Positions 16,126-23,042 of a DNA stretch of 64,000 nucleotides are shown piece by piece (positions within the stretch are counted from its first letter, which is position 1; every line of letters begins with the position of its first letter). Source of the stretch: Dongia rigui (GTDB taxonomy: Bacteria; Pseudomonadota; Alphaproteobacteria; Dongiales; Dongiaceae); the NCBI RefSeq assembly GCF_034044635.1, contig NZ_JAXCLX010000003.1, positions 248,001 to 312,000 on the forward strand, read 5' to 3'. Both the position numbers and the translations under genes were made by a program. Under the pieces are notes generated by a model. It was given only the letters and a program-made list of their open reading frames with translations. It did no database searches and was not told the origin of the DNA.

Positions 16126-16371
16126 TTATTCGGTGACTTTACCTCGACCCGGGGGAAATGCCTGGCGGATAAGCTCCACCAGCTTCGGGTCGGCCGGCTC
16201 TTCACAGGCCGCGAACAAGGTCTGCATCTGGCGCTCGAGCCAGCGGTCAAATGCCGGAGAGGTCAGGATTTGTTCATCGGACCCAACAGTCCCGTCGGAA
16301 ACGGTTGAAGCATCATTGGCGGCGATCGTCCCGCTGGCATGCAACCCCATCCCCTTGCGACTGTCCTTCAT
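16126..16371 (-). CDS. nepR: NepR-like anti-sigma factor
   Basis: The protein has 81 residues. Its C-terminal half, FDRWLERQMQTLFAACEEP then DPKLVELIRQAF, follows the NepR pattern of two amphipathic helices joined by an acidic EP linker; the N-terminal 35 residues look disordered. NepR holds EcfG inactive until phosphorylated PhyR captures it. The gene order nepR-ecfG, with an EcfG-type promoter 66 bp upstream, supports the call more than similarity alone. No strong ribosome site precedes the ATG at 16371; the in-frame ATG seven codons later is an alternative. Confidence 0.75.
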   Translation of the reverse strand: MKDSRKGMGLHASGTIAANDASTVSDGTVGSDEQILTSPAFDRWLERQMQTLFAACEEPADPKLVELIRQAFPPGRGKVTE

Positions 16372-16436
16372 GATCGACGCAAAATCCTTCGTTCCGGGTC
16401 CCGAATAAGTCTGACGAAATGTGACACGGAATTGCT

Positions 16437-16462
16437 AACGAGCCGTTGCCGCGACTAGTTCC
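16437..16462 (-). promoter_or_regulatory. EcfG-dependent promoter of nepR-ecfG
   Basis: On the minus strand the sequence reads GGAAC (16462-16458), a 17-nt spacer and CGTT (16440-16437), an exact match to the alphaproteobacterial EcfG consensus GGAAC-N16/17-CGTT. It points at nepR, whose ATG begins 66 nt after the -10 element. Together with the adjacent ecfG this indicates positive autoregulation. Confidence 0.8.
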
Positions 16463-16525
16463 ACACTGTGTGGAATCGGCCACCGTTTTTGGGCGTTTGC
16501 GGGGAGGCCGCGGGGCAATCCTCGC

Positions 16526-16969
16526 TCAGGTCCGGGCGAGGACCTGCCGCAGAACCTGCTGGATCAAGGCGTGATCAAGCTCGGGGCGCGTTTCCAGGAT
16601 AAAGCCGGCGGCCCCGGCGCCCAGCATGGCGCCCAGCGGATCTGCCTTCACCGCTTGCCCGGCGATGTCGCTTGCCATCGCCATGAGATTGGGGCCGAGC
16701 GCTGCGGCCGGCGCTGCGCTCGCAGGCACGTTGGCGGGCTCCTTGGTCGCACTGAAGCGCGCGAGGAGGAGAGCGCTGATAAGCAGCACCAGAGCGACGA
16801 TGAGGAGCGCTGCCGGAACCGTCATCCAAAGGATGAGCCAGTAATAGAGCGATGCCGAAGCGACCCCAATAGCTGCGAGGCCGAGGCAGCCGGCCAGGAA
16901 CAACAGAACGACCCGCCTTATGACGCGGTCGGCCATTCCATCCATGAGTCGATTGATGGATCCAAACAT
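16526..16969 (-). CDS. Small membrane protein, YqjE/holin-like, unknown function
   Basis: The protein has 147 residues and two strongly hydrophobic helices (VVLLFLAGCLGLAAIGVA and TVPAALLIVALVLLISALLL). An Ala/Pro-rich linker and a C-terminal part containing LGAMLGAGAAGFILETRP follow. The architecture and position next to a DUF883 (YqjD-like) gene recall the YqjD-YqjE pair, but similarity is too weak to assign a family. It lies 32 bp after the DUF883 gene and 64 bp upstream of the EcfG promoter. A stress-related envelope role is inferred from the neighbourhood only. Confidence 0.6.
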   Translation of the reverse strand: MFGSINRLMDGMADRVIRRVVLLFLAGCLGLAAIGVASASLYYWLILWMTVPAALLIVALVLLISALLLARFSATKEPANVPASAAPAAALGPNLMAMASDIAGQAVKADPLGAMLGAGAAGFILETRPELDHALIQQVLRQVLART

Positions 16970-17001
16970 GCCTCGGCCCCCAATATCTTAATGTGCTGCG
17001 G

Positions 17002-17259
17002 TTAACGCTGGGTCATCTTGCCGAGCAAGATGCCGACGCCGAACGCCACCAGCAGGCTGGTCAGCGGGCGCGCGGTGACTTGTTCTTCCAGCACGTCGAC
17101 GCCGGCCTGAACGCGGGCCTTGCCGTTATCGACCGCTTCGTTGAGCTGCGTCTGGCCTTTCTTGGCGAGCAGCTTGGCGATGGTCGAGACGTCTTCCTTC
17201 AACGTGCCCAGATCGTTCTTGAGGACATCGAATTCCTTTTCCAGGCTGCGATCTGCCAT
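17002..17259 (-). CDS. DUF883 (YqjD/ElaB)-family membrane-anchored protein
   Basis: The protein of about 85 residues is a hydrophilic coiled helix (LEKEFDVLKNDLGTLKEDVSTIAKLLAKK) followed by a C-terminal membrane segment TSLLVAFGVGILLGKMTQR, with the glycine-rich pattern typical of DUF883. E. coli YqjD and ElaB are tail-anchored inner-membrane proteins that bind ribosomes in stationary phase, so a stress role fits. The start could be ATG 17259 (MADRSLEK, used here) or ATG 17280; each has AGGA 9 nt upstream. It lies in a run of three small membrane-protein genes beside nepR-ecfG. Confidence 0.78.
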   Translation of the reverse strand: MADRSLEKEFDVLKNDLGTLKEDVSTIAKLLAKKGQTQLNEAVDNGKARVQAGVDVLEEQVTARPLTSLLVAFGVGILLGKMTQR

Positions 17260-17301
17260 AGCGACATTTCCTTCCTTCATGATGCGATTTCCTTTCTGCG
17301 G

Positions 17302-17457
17302 TTAGACGTAGCCGGCGACGAGCGAGACCAGAAACAGCACGATGAAGATCAGAAACAGGATCTTCGCGATTCCAGTTGCCGCCTGCGAAATGCCGCCGAA
17401 GCCGAAGATGCCGGCAATGATGGCGACCACGAGAAAGACCACGGCCCAATAGAGCAT
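17302..17457 (-). CDS. DUF1328 (YtjA-like) small membrane protein
   Basis: This is a 51-residue protein. It begins [20 protein letters not shown] and continues [18 protein letters not shown], the whole-length pattern of DUF1328: two transmembrane helices joined by a GGI turn. AAGGA lies 8 nt before the ATG at 17457. Family members are often induced by stress and have unknown function. It is the first gene of the run DUF1328-DUF883-holin-like that leads towards the nepR promoter. Confidence 0.85.
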   Translation of the reverse strand: MLYWAVVFLVVAIIAGIFGFGGISQAATGIAKILFLIFIVLFLVSLVAGYV

Positions 17458-17844
17458 GCTGTTTTTCCTTCCTGCCCAAGATCAATTGACGAACGAACAA
17501 CATTCAGCGCAGCGACATCGTTGCGACGACCGCTGGCAGATTTCTCGATTTCGAAAGGCGGATCCCCGATCAGCCGGGTGGGCCCGCGGGTCGCACCACT
17601 GACATCTGCAACAGGGAGCAGCAGCAATCAGCAGGCGACCCGGCGGAACCCGGGGTTGCCACGTAACCGGAAGGACGATTGCCGGGGTCGAGAGCGCCCA
17701 GCCATCGGATCACATGGCGGGCAAACAGTGACCGTTTGGGGGAAGGGCCACTGCGGCAATCGTGGGGTCGCTCCGGTTAAATGGCGACCACGAGGATGAA
17801 ACCCGGCTTTCAGCCTTTGGTTCCGGCCAAATTTGCGGACAATT
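17458..17844. other. 387-bp non-coding stretch with a possible weak EcfG-type promoter
   Basis: No convincing gene is seen here; the open frames lack ribosome sites and family similarity. On the minus strand GGAAC (17824-17820), 16 nt and GGTT (17803-17800) match the EcfG consensus except for one base in the -10. This element would point at the DUF1328 gene about 340 bp away. Near 17719-17737 there is an imperfect dyad (CAAACAGTGACCGTTTG). The stretch may hold a long leader or an unrecognised small RNA. Confidence 0.3.
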
Positions 17845-18180
17845 TCAATGCCGGGCTGGTTTCTTGCCGATTTCTTCGGCGCGTTCCAGCGCGTCGCCTT
17901 CCGGGCTGTCGATGGCGCGCTTTGCTTCCTGAGCCTGCCGTTCGGTGCGGGCTGGGTTTTGTGCCGCTTGCTGGGCTGCGTCATTGTAATGGCGCGCCGC
18001 CGTGCGATTGCCCTCGCCCTCATTCGGCTGGCCACCTTGCTGGCGCGGCGGCTCGGTCGGATTGCCCTGCTGCTGCTGACGGCCGGGATCGCCAATGGTA
18101 TGACCCTGCTCGTGCTTTTCGCCGGGCACCTCACGCGGGGTCGGCTCGGGCGTCGTCTCGTTCGGATTCTTCGTCGGCAT
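17845..18180 (-). CDS. Disordered hydrophilic protein, probable general stress regulon member
   Basis: The protein has 111 residues and no hydrophobic segment. It is rich in Pro, Glu, Gln, Asn and Gly (ETTPEPTPREVPGEKHEQGH, then GDPGRQQQQGNPTEPP) and ends with a charged helix (ERQAQEAKRAIDSPEGDALERAEEIGKK). No family is recognised. AAGGAG lies 7 nt before the ATG at 18180, and a perfect EcfG-type promoter ends 37 bp upstream. Extreme hydrophilicity plus this promoter suggests a desiccation- or osmoprotection-type protein, which is inference. Confidence 0.7.
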   Translation of the reverse strand: MPTKNPNETTPEPTPREVPGEKHEQGHTIGDPGRQQQQGNPTEPPRQQGGQPNEGEGNRTAARHYNDAAQQAAQNPARTERQAQEAKRAIDSPEGDALERAEEIGKKPARH

Positions 18181-18216
18181 CTCCGCTCTCCTTCATTAAA
18201 AACGACTTGAAGGCCA

Positions 18217-18241
18217 AACGAAAACGCGCGCCGAAGGTTCC
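18217..18241 (-). promoter_or_regulatory. EcfG-dependent promoter of the disordered-protein gene
   Basis: On the minus strand: GGAAC (18241-18237), 16 nt, CGTT (18220-18217), an exact consensus match. The -10 ends 37 bp before the ATG of the 111-residue protein. The -35 sits in the loop of the terminator hairpin of the preceding operon, and the -10 lies in its T-rich tail. Confidence 0.78.
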
Positions 18242-18251
18242 GGCGCGCGTT
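18223..18251 (-). terminator. Rho-independent terminator of the molybdenum hydroxylase operon
   Basis: AACGCGCGCCG and CGGCGCGCGTT form a perfect 11-bp stem with a 7-nt loop. Read on the minus strand the stem runs into TTTTCGTTTGG, a T-rich tail. It lies 34 bp after the stop of the MoaD-like gene, in the right place to end that operon. Confidence 0.7.
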
Positions 18252-18285
18252 GCTCTCTTCCGACTAAGTGTTTGATTGTCGGTGC

Positions 18286-18531
18286 CTATCCACCCGTCAT
18301 ACGCGGCAGCAAAAAGACTTCGCTGTCAGGCTTCAAGGGTTCCAGCCATCCCTCGCGATAGATGAGGCCGTCGATCGAGACGGAAACGCCCCGCTTGATC
18401 TGGCTTTGCAGGCCCGGATAGGTCTCGCCTAGCCGGGCCAGCAATTCACCAACATTCCTCGCCTCGATATCGACCTCCAGCTTGCCGCCGGTATGCGGCT
18501 TCAACGAACCCCAGAGGACGACGCGGGCCAT
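18286..18531 (-). CDS. MoaD/ThiS-family small sulfur-carrier-like protein
   Basis: The protein has 81 residues of the beta-grasp type: LWGSLKPHTGGKLEVDIEA, then VGELLARLGETYPGL, then SEVFLLPRMTGG. The C-terminal Gly-Gly is the hallmark of MoaD/ThiS carriers that are adenylated and thiocarboxylated by an E1-like enzyme. Its start lies 9 bp after the stop of the molybdopterin-binding hydroxylase subunit, so it belongs to that operon. It could supply sulfur to the cofactor of this enzyme or be a specialised subunit. No E1-like activator or MoaE is present nearby. Confidence 0.8.
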   Translation of the reverse strand: MARVVLWGSLKPHTGGKLEVDIEARNVGELLARLGETYPGLQSQIKRGVSVSIDGLIYREGWLEPLKPDSEVFLLPRMTGG

Positions 18532-18540
18532 GCTTCTTCC

Positions 18541-20829
18541 TCAGGCAGCCTTCTTGGCACCTTTCGCCTTGGCGTCCTCGATACCCTTGAGGACGCGCGG
18601 CGGCGAGAGCGGGATCTGCGTGAAGCGCACACCGGTCGCTGCAGCCACGGCATTGGCGATGGCGGCAAGCGGCGGCACGATCGAGGTTTCGCCCACGCCA
18701 CGGACACCATAGGGGTGGCCGGGATTGGGGATTTCCAGGATCTGCGTGTCGATCATCGGCAGATCCGAGCAGACCGGGATGCGATAATCGAGGAAGCCCG
18801 CATTCTGCAGGCGGCCATCCTTGCCATAGATGTACTCCTCGTTGAGCGCCCAGCCGATGCCCTGCACCGCACCACCCTGGAACTGCCCTTCGACATAGGA
18901 CGGGTGCACCGCCTTGCCGGCATCCTGGATGACCGTGTAGCGCACGATCTGCGACCGGCCGGTTTCCGGATCGACCTCGACATCGCAGATATGCGTGGCG
19001 AAGCTGACACCGGCGCCATCGGCCGAATACTCGTGATGGCCGGCGATCGGGCCGCCGGTGCCGGGCGAAGCCGCGGCAATTTCCTTCAGCGAGAGCGGCG
19101 GGAAGTTGCCGGCATTGGCGCCGGCGGGCTTGGCATAGCCCTTCTCCCAGGTGACCGCATCCTCAGGAATACCCCAGGTCGCCGCGGCGCGGGCGCAGAG
19201 CTTCTTGATGGCATCGCGGGCGGCCAGAATGCAGGCCATGCCGGTCGCAAAGGTCGTGCGGCTGCCGTCGGTGACGTCGTTGTAACCCAGCGACGAGGTG
19301 TCGGCGATGATGGCGCGGACCTGGTCGTAACCGATGCCCAGTTCCTCAGCCACCATCATGCACATCGCCGCGCGTGAGCCGCCGATGTCGGGCGACCCCA
19401 CCGAGACGGTGATCGAACCGTCGACCGGGATGTTGAGGGTGACGCAGGACTGGCCGCCGAAATTGAACCAGAAACCAGCCGCCATGCCGCGACCCTGGTT
19501 GGGGCCGAGCGGCGCCTTGAAATGCGGATGGTTCTTCGCCGCTTCCAGCGTCGCACCCAGGCCGATCGGGCCATAGGTCGGGCCGTAGGACGACTTGGTC
19601 CCCTCGCGCGCCGCATTCTTGATGCGGAAATCGATGGGCGCCATGCCGAGCTTGTGGGCCAGCTCCTCGATGACGCTTTCGACGGCGAAGTTCGCCATTG
19701 GCGCGCCCGGCGCACGATAGGAGATGGTCTTCGGGCGGTTCGCCACCACGTCGTAGCCGATGGCGCGGACGTTATCGAGGTGGAACTGCGCAAAGGCGCT
19801 CATGGCGCCGAACTCCGCCGGCGAGCAACCCTGGAACGGGCCACCCTGATAGCGGAAGGTGCCGTCGGCCGCCGTGATGATGCCGTCCTTGGTGACACCG
19901 ATCTTGATATCGATCGAGGTCGAAGCCGTGGGGCCGCTGGCCTTGAAGACTTCTTCGCGGGTCATGACGACCTTCACGGGCCGGTTGGCCTTCCTTGCCA
20001 GCGCCAGAGCGACGGGTTCGATGAAGACGGTGGTCTTGCCGCCGAAGCCGCCGCCGATTTCCGACTGCGTCACGCGGAGGCGCGCGATATCGATACCAAG
20101 GAGCTGCGAGCAGACGTCACGCACCATGTAGTGGCCCTGCGTGCAGCACCACAATTCGGCACTGCCATCCGGGCCCATGCTGGCCAAGGCAGCATGCGGC
20201 TCGATATAGCCCTGGTGGGCCGCTTCGGTCTTGAAGCTGCGCTCGACGATGATGTCGGCCTTTTTGAAGCCTTCCTCGACATCGCCATGGCCGAATTCGA
20301 AGCGGCGGGCGACGTTGGAGGGCTTCTTCGGCTTCGGATCGACGCCGTCGGTGAACATGTCCTTGTGCAGCAACGGCGCATTCGGCTTCATCGCCTCGTC
20401 GACGTCGGTCACATGGGGCAGCACTTCGTAATCGACCTTGATCAGCTTCAAGGCCTGGCGGGCGATCGAGGCCGAGGTGGCAGCGACGGCCGCCACGGCA
20501 TGGCCTTCATAGAACGCCTTTTCGCGCGCCATGACGTTGCACAGCGTGTCGTAGAGGCCGCCGCTGCCGCCGGTATGGTCGGGGAAGTCGTCGCGGGTGA
20601 TGACGGCTTTCACGCCGGCAAGTTTTTCCGCCTTCGACGTGTCGATCTTCTTGATGATCGCATGGGCGTGGGGCGAGCGCAGGATGCGGCCGACCAGCTG
20701 GCCCGGGGCCGAGGCATCGGCGCCGAATTTGGCGCGCCCCGTCACCTTGTCGATGCCGTCGGGACGCAAGGGACGCGTGCCGACGACGTTGAATTTGCGC
20801 TTGGATTCGGGTGCGTTATCGAGCGGCAT
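18541..20829 (-). CDS. Molybdenum hydroxylase large (molybdopterin-binding) subunit, xanthine dehydrogenase family
   Basis: The catalytic subunit has 762 residues. The N-terminal a/b-hammerhead domain (GRAKFGADASAPGQLVGRIL) is followed by the Moco-binding domains. GGGFGGKT, SYRAPGAPMANFAVES and GVRGVGETS, with the catalytic base Glu, are visible. The loop that reads AYRCSFR in form I CO dehydrogenases is SYRAPGAP here, so CO oxidation is unlikely. The substrate is probably an aldehyde, purine or N-heterocycle. It lies 3 bp after the iron-sulfur subunit in an operon ordered FAD, Fe-S, Mo, MoaD-like. Confidence 0.92.
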   Translation of the reverse strand: MPLDNAPESKRKFNVVGTRPLRPDGIDKVTGRAKFGADASAPGQLVGRILRSPHAHAIIKKIDTSKAEKLAGVKAVITRDDFPDHTGGSGGLYDTLCNVMAREKAFYEGHAVAAVAATSASIARQALKLIKVDYEVLPHVTDVDEAMKPNAPLLHKDMFTDGVDPKPKKPSNVARRFEFGHGDVEEGFKKADIIVERSFKTEAAHQGYIEPHAALASMGPDGSAELWCCTQGHYMVRDVCSQLLGIDIARLRVTQSEIGGGFGGKTTVFIEPVALALARKANRPVKVVMTREEVFKASGPTASTSIDIKIGVTKDGIITAADGTFRYQGGPFQGCSPAEFGAMSAFAQFHLDNVRAIGYDVVANRPKTISYRAPGAPMANFAVESVIEELAHKLGMAPIDFRIKNAAREGTKSSYGPTYGPIGLGATLEAAKNHPHFKAPLGPNQGRGMAAGFWFNFGGQSCVTLNIPVDGSITVSVGSPDIGGSRAAMCMMVAEELGIGYDQVRAIIADTSSLGYNDVTDGSRTTFATGMACILAARDAIKKLCARAAATWGIPEDAVTWEKGYAKPAGANAGNFPPLSLKEIAAASPGTGGPIAGHHEYSADGAGVSFATHICDVEVDPETGRSQIVRYTVIQDAGKAVHPSYVEGQFQGGAVQGIGWALNEEYIYGKDGRLQNAGFLDYRIPVCSDLPMIDTQILEIPNPGHPYGVRGVGETSIVPPLAAIANAVAAATGVRFTQIPLSPPRVLKGIEDAKAKGAKKAA

Positions 20830-20832
20830 GGT

Positions 20833-21354
20833 TCAGGCCCTCTTCTTCGCTGTGACTTTGGATTTGGATTTGGCTGATTTCCCGGACCGCATGTCCTTGG
20901 CGGCATCCTGCACCGCGCGGACGATCTTGTCGTAGCCCGTGCAGCGGCACAGATTGCCGGCGAGGCCGAAGCGGATTTCGCTTTCGGTCGGATCCGGATT
21001 CTTGTCGAGCAGCGATTTCGCGGCGATGAGGAAGCCCGGCGTACAGATGCCGCATTGCAGGGCAGCGTGTTCCAGGAACTTCGTCTGCAGCGGGTGCAGT
21101 TCTTCGCCCTGCGCCATGCCTTCGATGGTGCCGATATTGCGACCTTCCGCTTCTGCACCCAGGACGAGGCACGAGCAGGTGAGGCGGCCGTCGACGGTCA
21201 CCGAACAGGCACCGCAATCGCCCGTGCTGCAGCCTTCCTTGGCACCGGTGAGGCCAAGTCGGTTGCGCAAGACGTCGAGCAAGGTTTCATCCGCTTCGCA
21301 GATGAACTCAACGGGGTCGCCGTTGATCTTGGTATTGACTGTAATGCCGGACAT
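20833..21354 (-). CDS. Molybdenum hydroxylase [2Fe-2S] subunit
   Basis: The protein has 173 residues. The first, plant-type cluster is bound by KEGCSTGDCGACSV with the further Cys in RLTCSCLVLG. The second cluster is bound in the helical domain by CGICTPGF and NLCRCTGYDKIV. It passes electrons from the Mo site to the FAD subunit. The C-terminal tail is Lys-rich (KSAKSKSKVTAKKRA), beyond the normal family end. It is the middle gene of the operon, 11 bp after the FAD subunit. Confidence 0.94.
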   Translation of the reverse strand: MSGITVNTKINGDPVEFICEADETLLDVLRNRLGLTGAKEGCSTGDCGACSVTVDGRLTCSCLVLGAEAEGRNIGTIEGMAQGEELHPLQTKFLEHAALQCGICTPGFLIAAKSLLDKNPDPTESEIRFGLAGNLCRCTGYDKIVRAVQDAAKDMRSGKSAKSKSKVTAKKRA

Positions 21355-21365
21355 TTATCTTCCCC

Positions 21366-22226
21366 TTACTTGCCGCCAGCGCGCTTGCGCGCGATGAGGG
21401 CGGCGCGACGTGCAAGCACGCCGGCAACTTTGATGCGGAATTCGCGCGTGCCGCGCTTGTCGTCGATCGGGCTGCAGGCGGCAGAACAGGCTTCGGCCAG
21501 CGCATCGAGCGCCGCCTTGTCCATCTTCGTGCCGATGAGCGCCTTGGCGGCCGCCGGTACCAGCTTCACGGTCGGTGCCACCGCACCCAGCGCCACGCGC
21601 GCCTTGGTGACGACGCCCTTGCCATCGAGCGTCACGCTGACGGCGCAGCCGACCACGGCGATGTCCATTTCCGTCCGCGGGATGAAGCGCAAATAGGCGT
21701 CGCCCGATTTCGCCGGACGCGCCGGCAGGGTGATGCTCTCGATGATCTCGCCCTTCTTGAGCGACGTACGGCCAGGCGCCACCGGGACGTCTTCGACCGC
21801 CACGGTCCGCTTGCCCTTGGGGCCGACGATCACCGCCTTGGCACCGGCAGCCACCAGCGCCGGAACCGAATCAGCGGCCGGCGAGGCATTGCACAGATTG
21901 CCGGAAACGGTGCAGCGGCCCTGGACCTGCTTCGAACCGATGAGATTGGCCGCCTCGACCACGCCCGGCCAGGCCTTCTTCAAAGCCGCGTGTTCGCCCA
22001 GTTCGGCACCGGACACGGCCGCGCCGATCTTGAAACCGCTCGCTGACTTTTTGATTTCCTTGGCGCCGGTGACGCCCTTGATGTCGACCACCAGATCTGG
22101 GTCGATGAAACCGGTCCGGAGGCGCACCAGCAGGTCGGTGCCGCCGGCGAGGATAAAGGCCTGGCCTTTTTCCTTGGCGAGCAACTGCGCCGCCGCCTTG
22201 AGGGTTGTAGGACGCTCGTATCTCAT
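21366..22226 (-). CDS. Molybdenum hydroxylase FAD-binding subunit
   Basis: The protein has 286 residues of the CoxM/XdhB type. The FAD-binding motifs AGGTDLLVRLRTG (about residue 28) and CTVSGNLCNASPAADS (about residue 100) are present, followed by the CO-dehydrogenase flavoprotein C-terminal domain. The ATG at 22226 has AAAGGA upstream, and the domain begins MRYERPTTLKAAAQLLA as usual; the open frame continues upstream without similarity. It is the first gene of the hydroxylase operon, which is transcribed away from gntK. Confidence 0.92.
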   Translation of the reverse strand: MRYERPTTLKAAAQLLAKEKGQAFILAGGTDLLVRLRTGFIDPDLVVDIKGVTGAKEIKKSASGFKIGAAVSGAELGEHAALKKAWPGVVEAANLIGSKQVQGRCTVSGNLCNASPAADSVPALVAAGAKAVIVGPKGKRTVAVEDVPVAPGRTSLKKGEIIESITLPARPAKSGDAYLRFIPRTEMDIAVVGCAVSVTLDGKGVVTKARVALGAVAPTVKLVPAAAKALIGTKMDKAALDALAEACSAACSPIDDKRGTREFRIKVAGVLARRAALIARKRAGGK

Positions 22227-22453
22227 TCCTGGCTTCCTTTGGCTTGGATGGCACATCCGATCTACTCCGCCCGAGTACCTTTGCACAATACCCCTGGAGT
22301 TGAATGCCCTTTAGCAAAGCCCCCTTGGGACGACAGGGGAATGCCGCAGAAATCCTTATTCTGCCGCACTAAGCTGCTGGTGCCGGGTGTCTGCTTTGGC
22401 TAAGCTCAAAAAATGCACGGGGTTGGTGCCAGGGACCAAGACAAGGCGGCGGA

Positions 22454-22942
22454 ATGATCGTTCTGGTGATGGGCGTGAGCGGGTGCGGCAAGAGTACGAT
22501 CGGCGCCGCCCTGGCCGCAGCACTCGGTGCCGACTTCCTGGAGGCGGACACGTTCCACTCCCCGGCCAACATCGCCAAAATGAAGAGCGGCACGCCGCTC
22601 GAGGATGCCGATCGCTGGCCCTGGCTGGACGCGATCGGCGCCGCCCTTGACCGTTCGGTCATAGAAAACCGGTCCGTCGTCCTCGCCTGCTCGGCCCTCA
22701 AAGCCAGCTACCGCGCGAGGTTGCTGCCGCCCGGTCAGCGACAGGGCCGGGTCGTCTTCCTGCAGGGTAGCGCCGACCTCGTCGGCGCCAGATTGTCCGG
22801 CCGGAAGGGCCATTACATGCCGCCCACCCTCCTCCCCAGCCAGTTCGCGACCTTGGAAGCACCCGCCGACGCCATCGTCGTCGATATCGCCAGGGCGCCG
22901 GAGGAAATTGTGGGAGAGATACTTTCAGTGCTTCAAAAGTAA
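22454..22942 (+). CDS. gntK: Gluconokinase
   Basis: The 162-residue cytosolic kinase phosphorylates D-gluconate to 6-phosphogluconate. It has the P-loop MGVSGCGKST at residues 6-15, the DTFHSPANIAKMKSG substrate segment, DADRWPWL and ACSALKASYR, all diagnostic of GntK. The product enters the Entner-Doudoroff or pentose phosphate route. It stands alone on the plus strand, converging with a sugar ABC transporter operon that is controlled by a LacI regulator, so a shared gluconate or aldonate pathway is possible. Confidence 0.94.
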   Translation: MIVLVMGVSGCGKSTIGAALAAALGADFLEADTFHSPANIAKMKSGTPLEDADRWPWLDAIGAALDRSVIENRSVVLACSALKASYRARLLPPGQRQGRVVFLQGSADLVGARLSGRKGHYMPPTLLPSQFATLEAPADAIVVDIARAPEEIVGEILSVLQK

Positions 22943-22945
22943 GCG

Positions 22946-23024
22946 CGTCATCCCCGGGCGAAGACCCGGGGATCCACTGACTGCCTTGAGAGCGTGGATG
23001 CCCGGGTCGAGCCCGGGCATGACG
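22946..23024. repeat. Dispersed double-hairpin repeat, copy 1
   Basis: The element is 79 bp, bounded by CGTCAT and ATGACG. It holds two GC-rich hairpins: ATCCCCGGGCGAAGACCCGGGGAT and ATGCCCGGGTCGAGCCCGGGCAT, each with a perfect stem and short loop. A second copy lies inverted at 53938-54015. Translated by chance, the element gives the well-known 'PGLDPGIH'-type peptide seen in many alphaproteobacterial genomes. It sits between the convergent gntK and ABC permease genes and may also stop transcription from both sides. Confidence 0.85.
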
Positions 23025-23042
23025 ACAATTTCAGAGGGTTCT

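Noticed and set aside
17460-17627. Possible additional small gene on the minus strand upstream of DUF1328
   Set aside because: The only open frame starts with a non-standard codon, lacks a ribosome site and runs into the DUF1328 gene in another frame.
18541-20829. Form I carbon monoxide dehydrogenase large subunit
   Set aside because: The diagnostic AYRCSFR loop is absent; SYRAPGAP stands at that position. A general xanthine/aldehyde-type hydroxylase is the safer call.
22946-23024. Small coding region giving PGLDPGIH-like peptides (also 53938-54015)
   Set aside because: The peptide arises from a known type of palindromic repeat. The frame varies between copies and there is no ribosome site.
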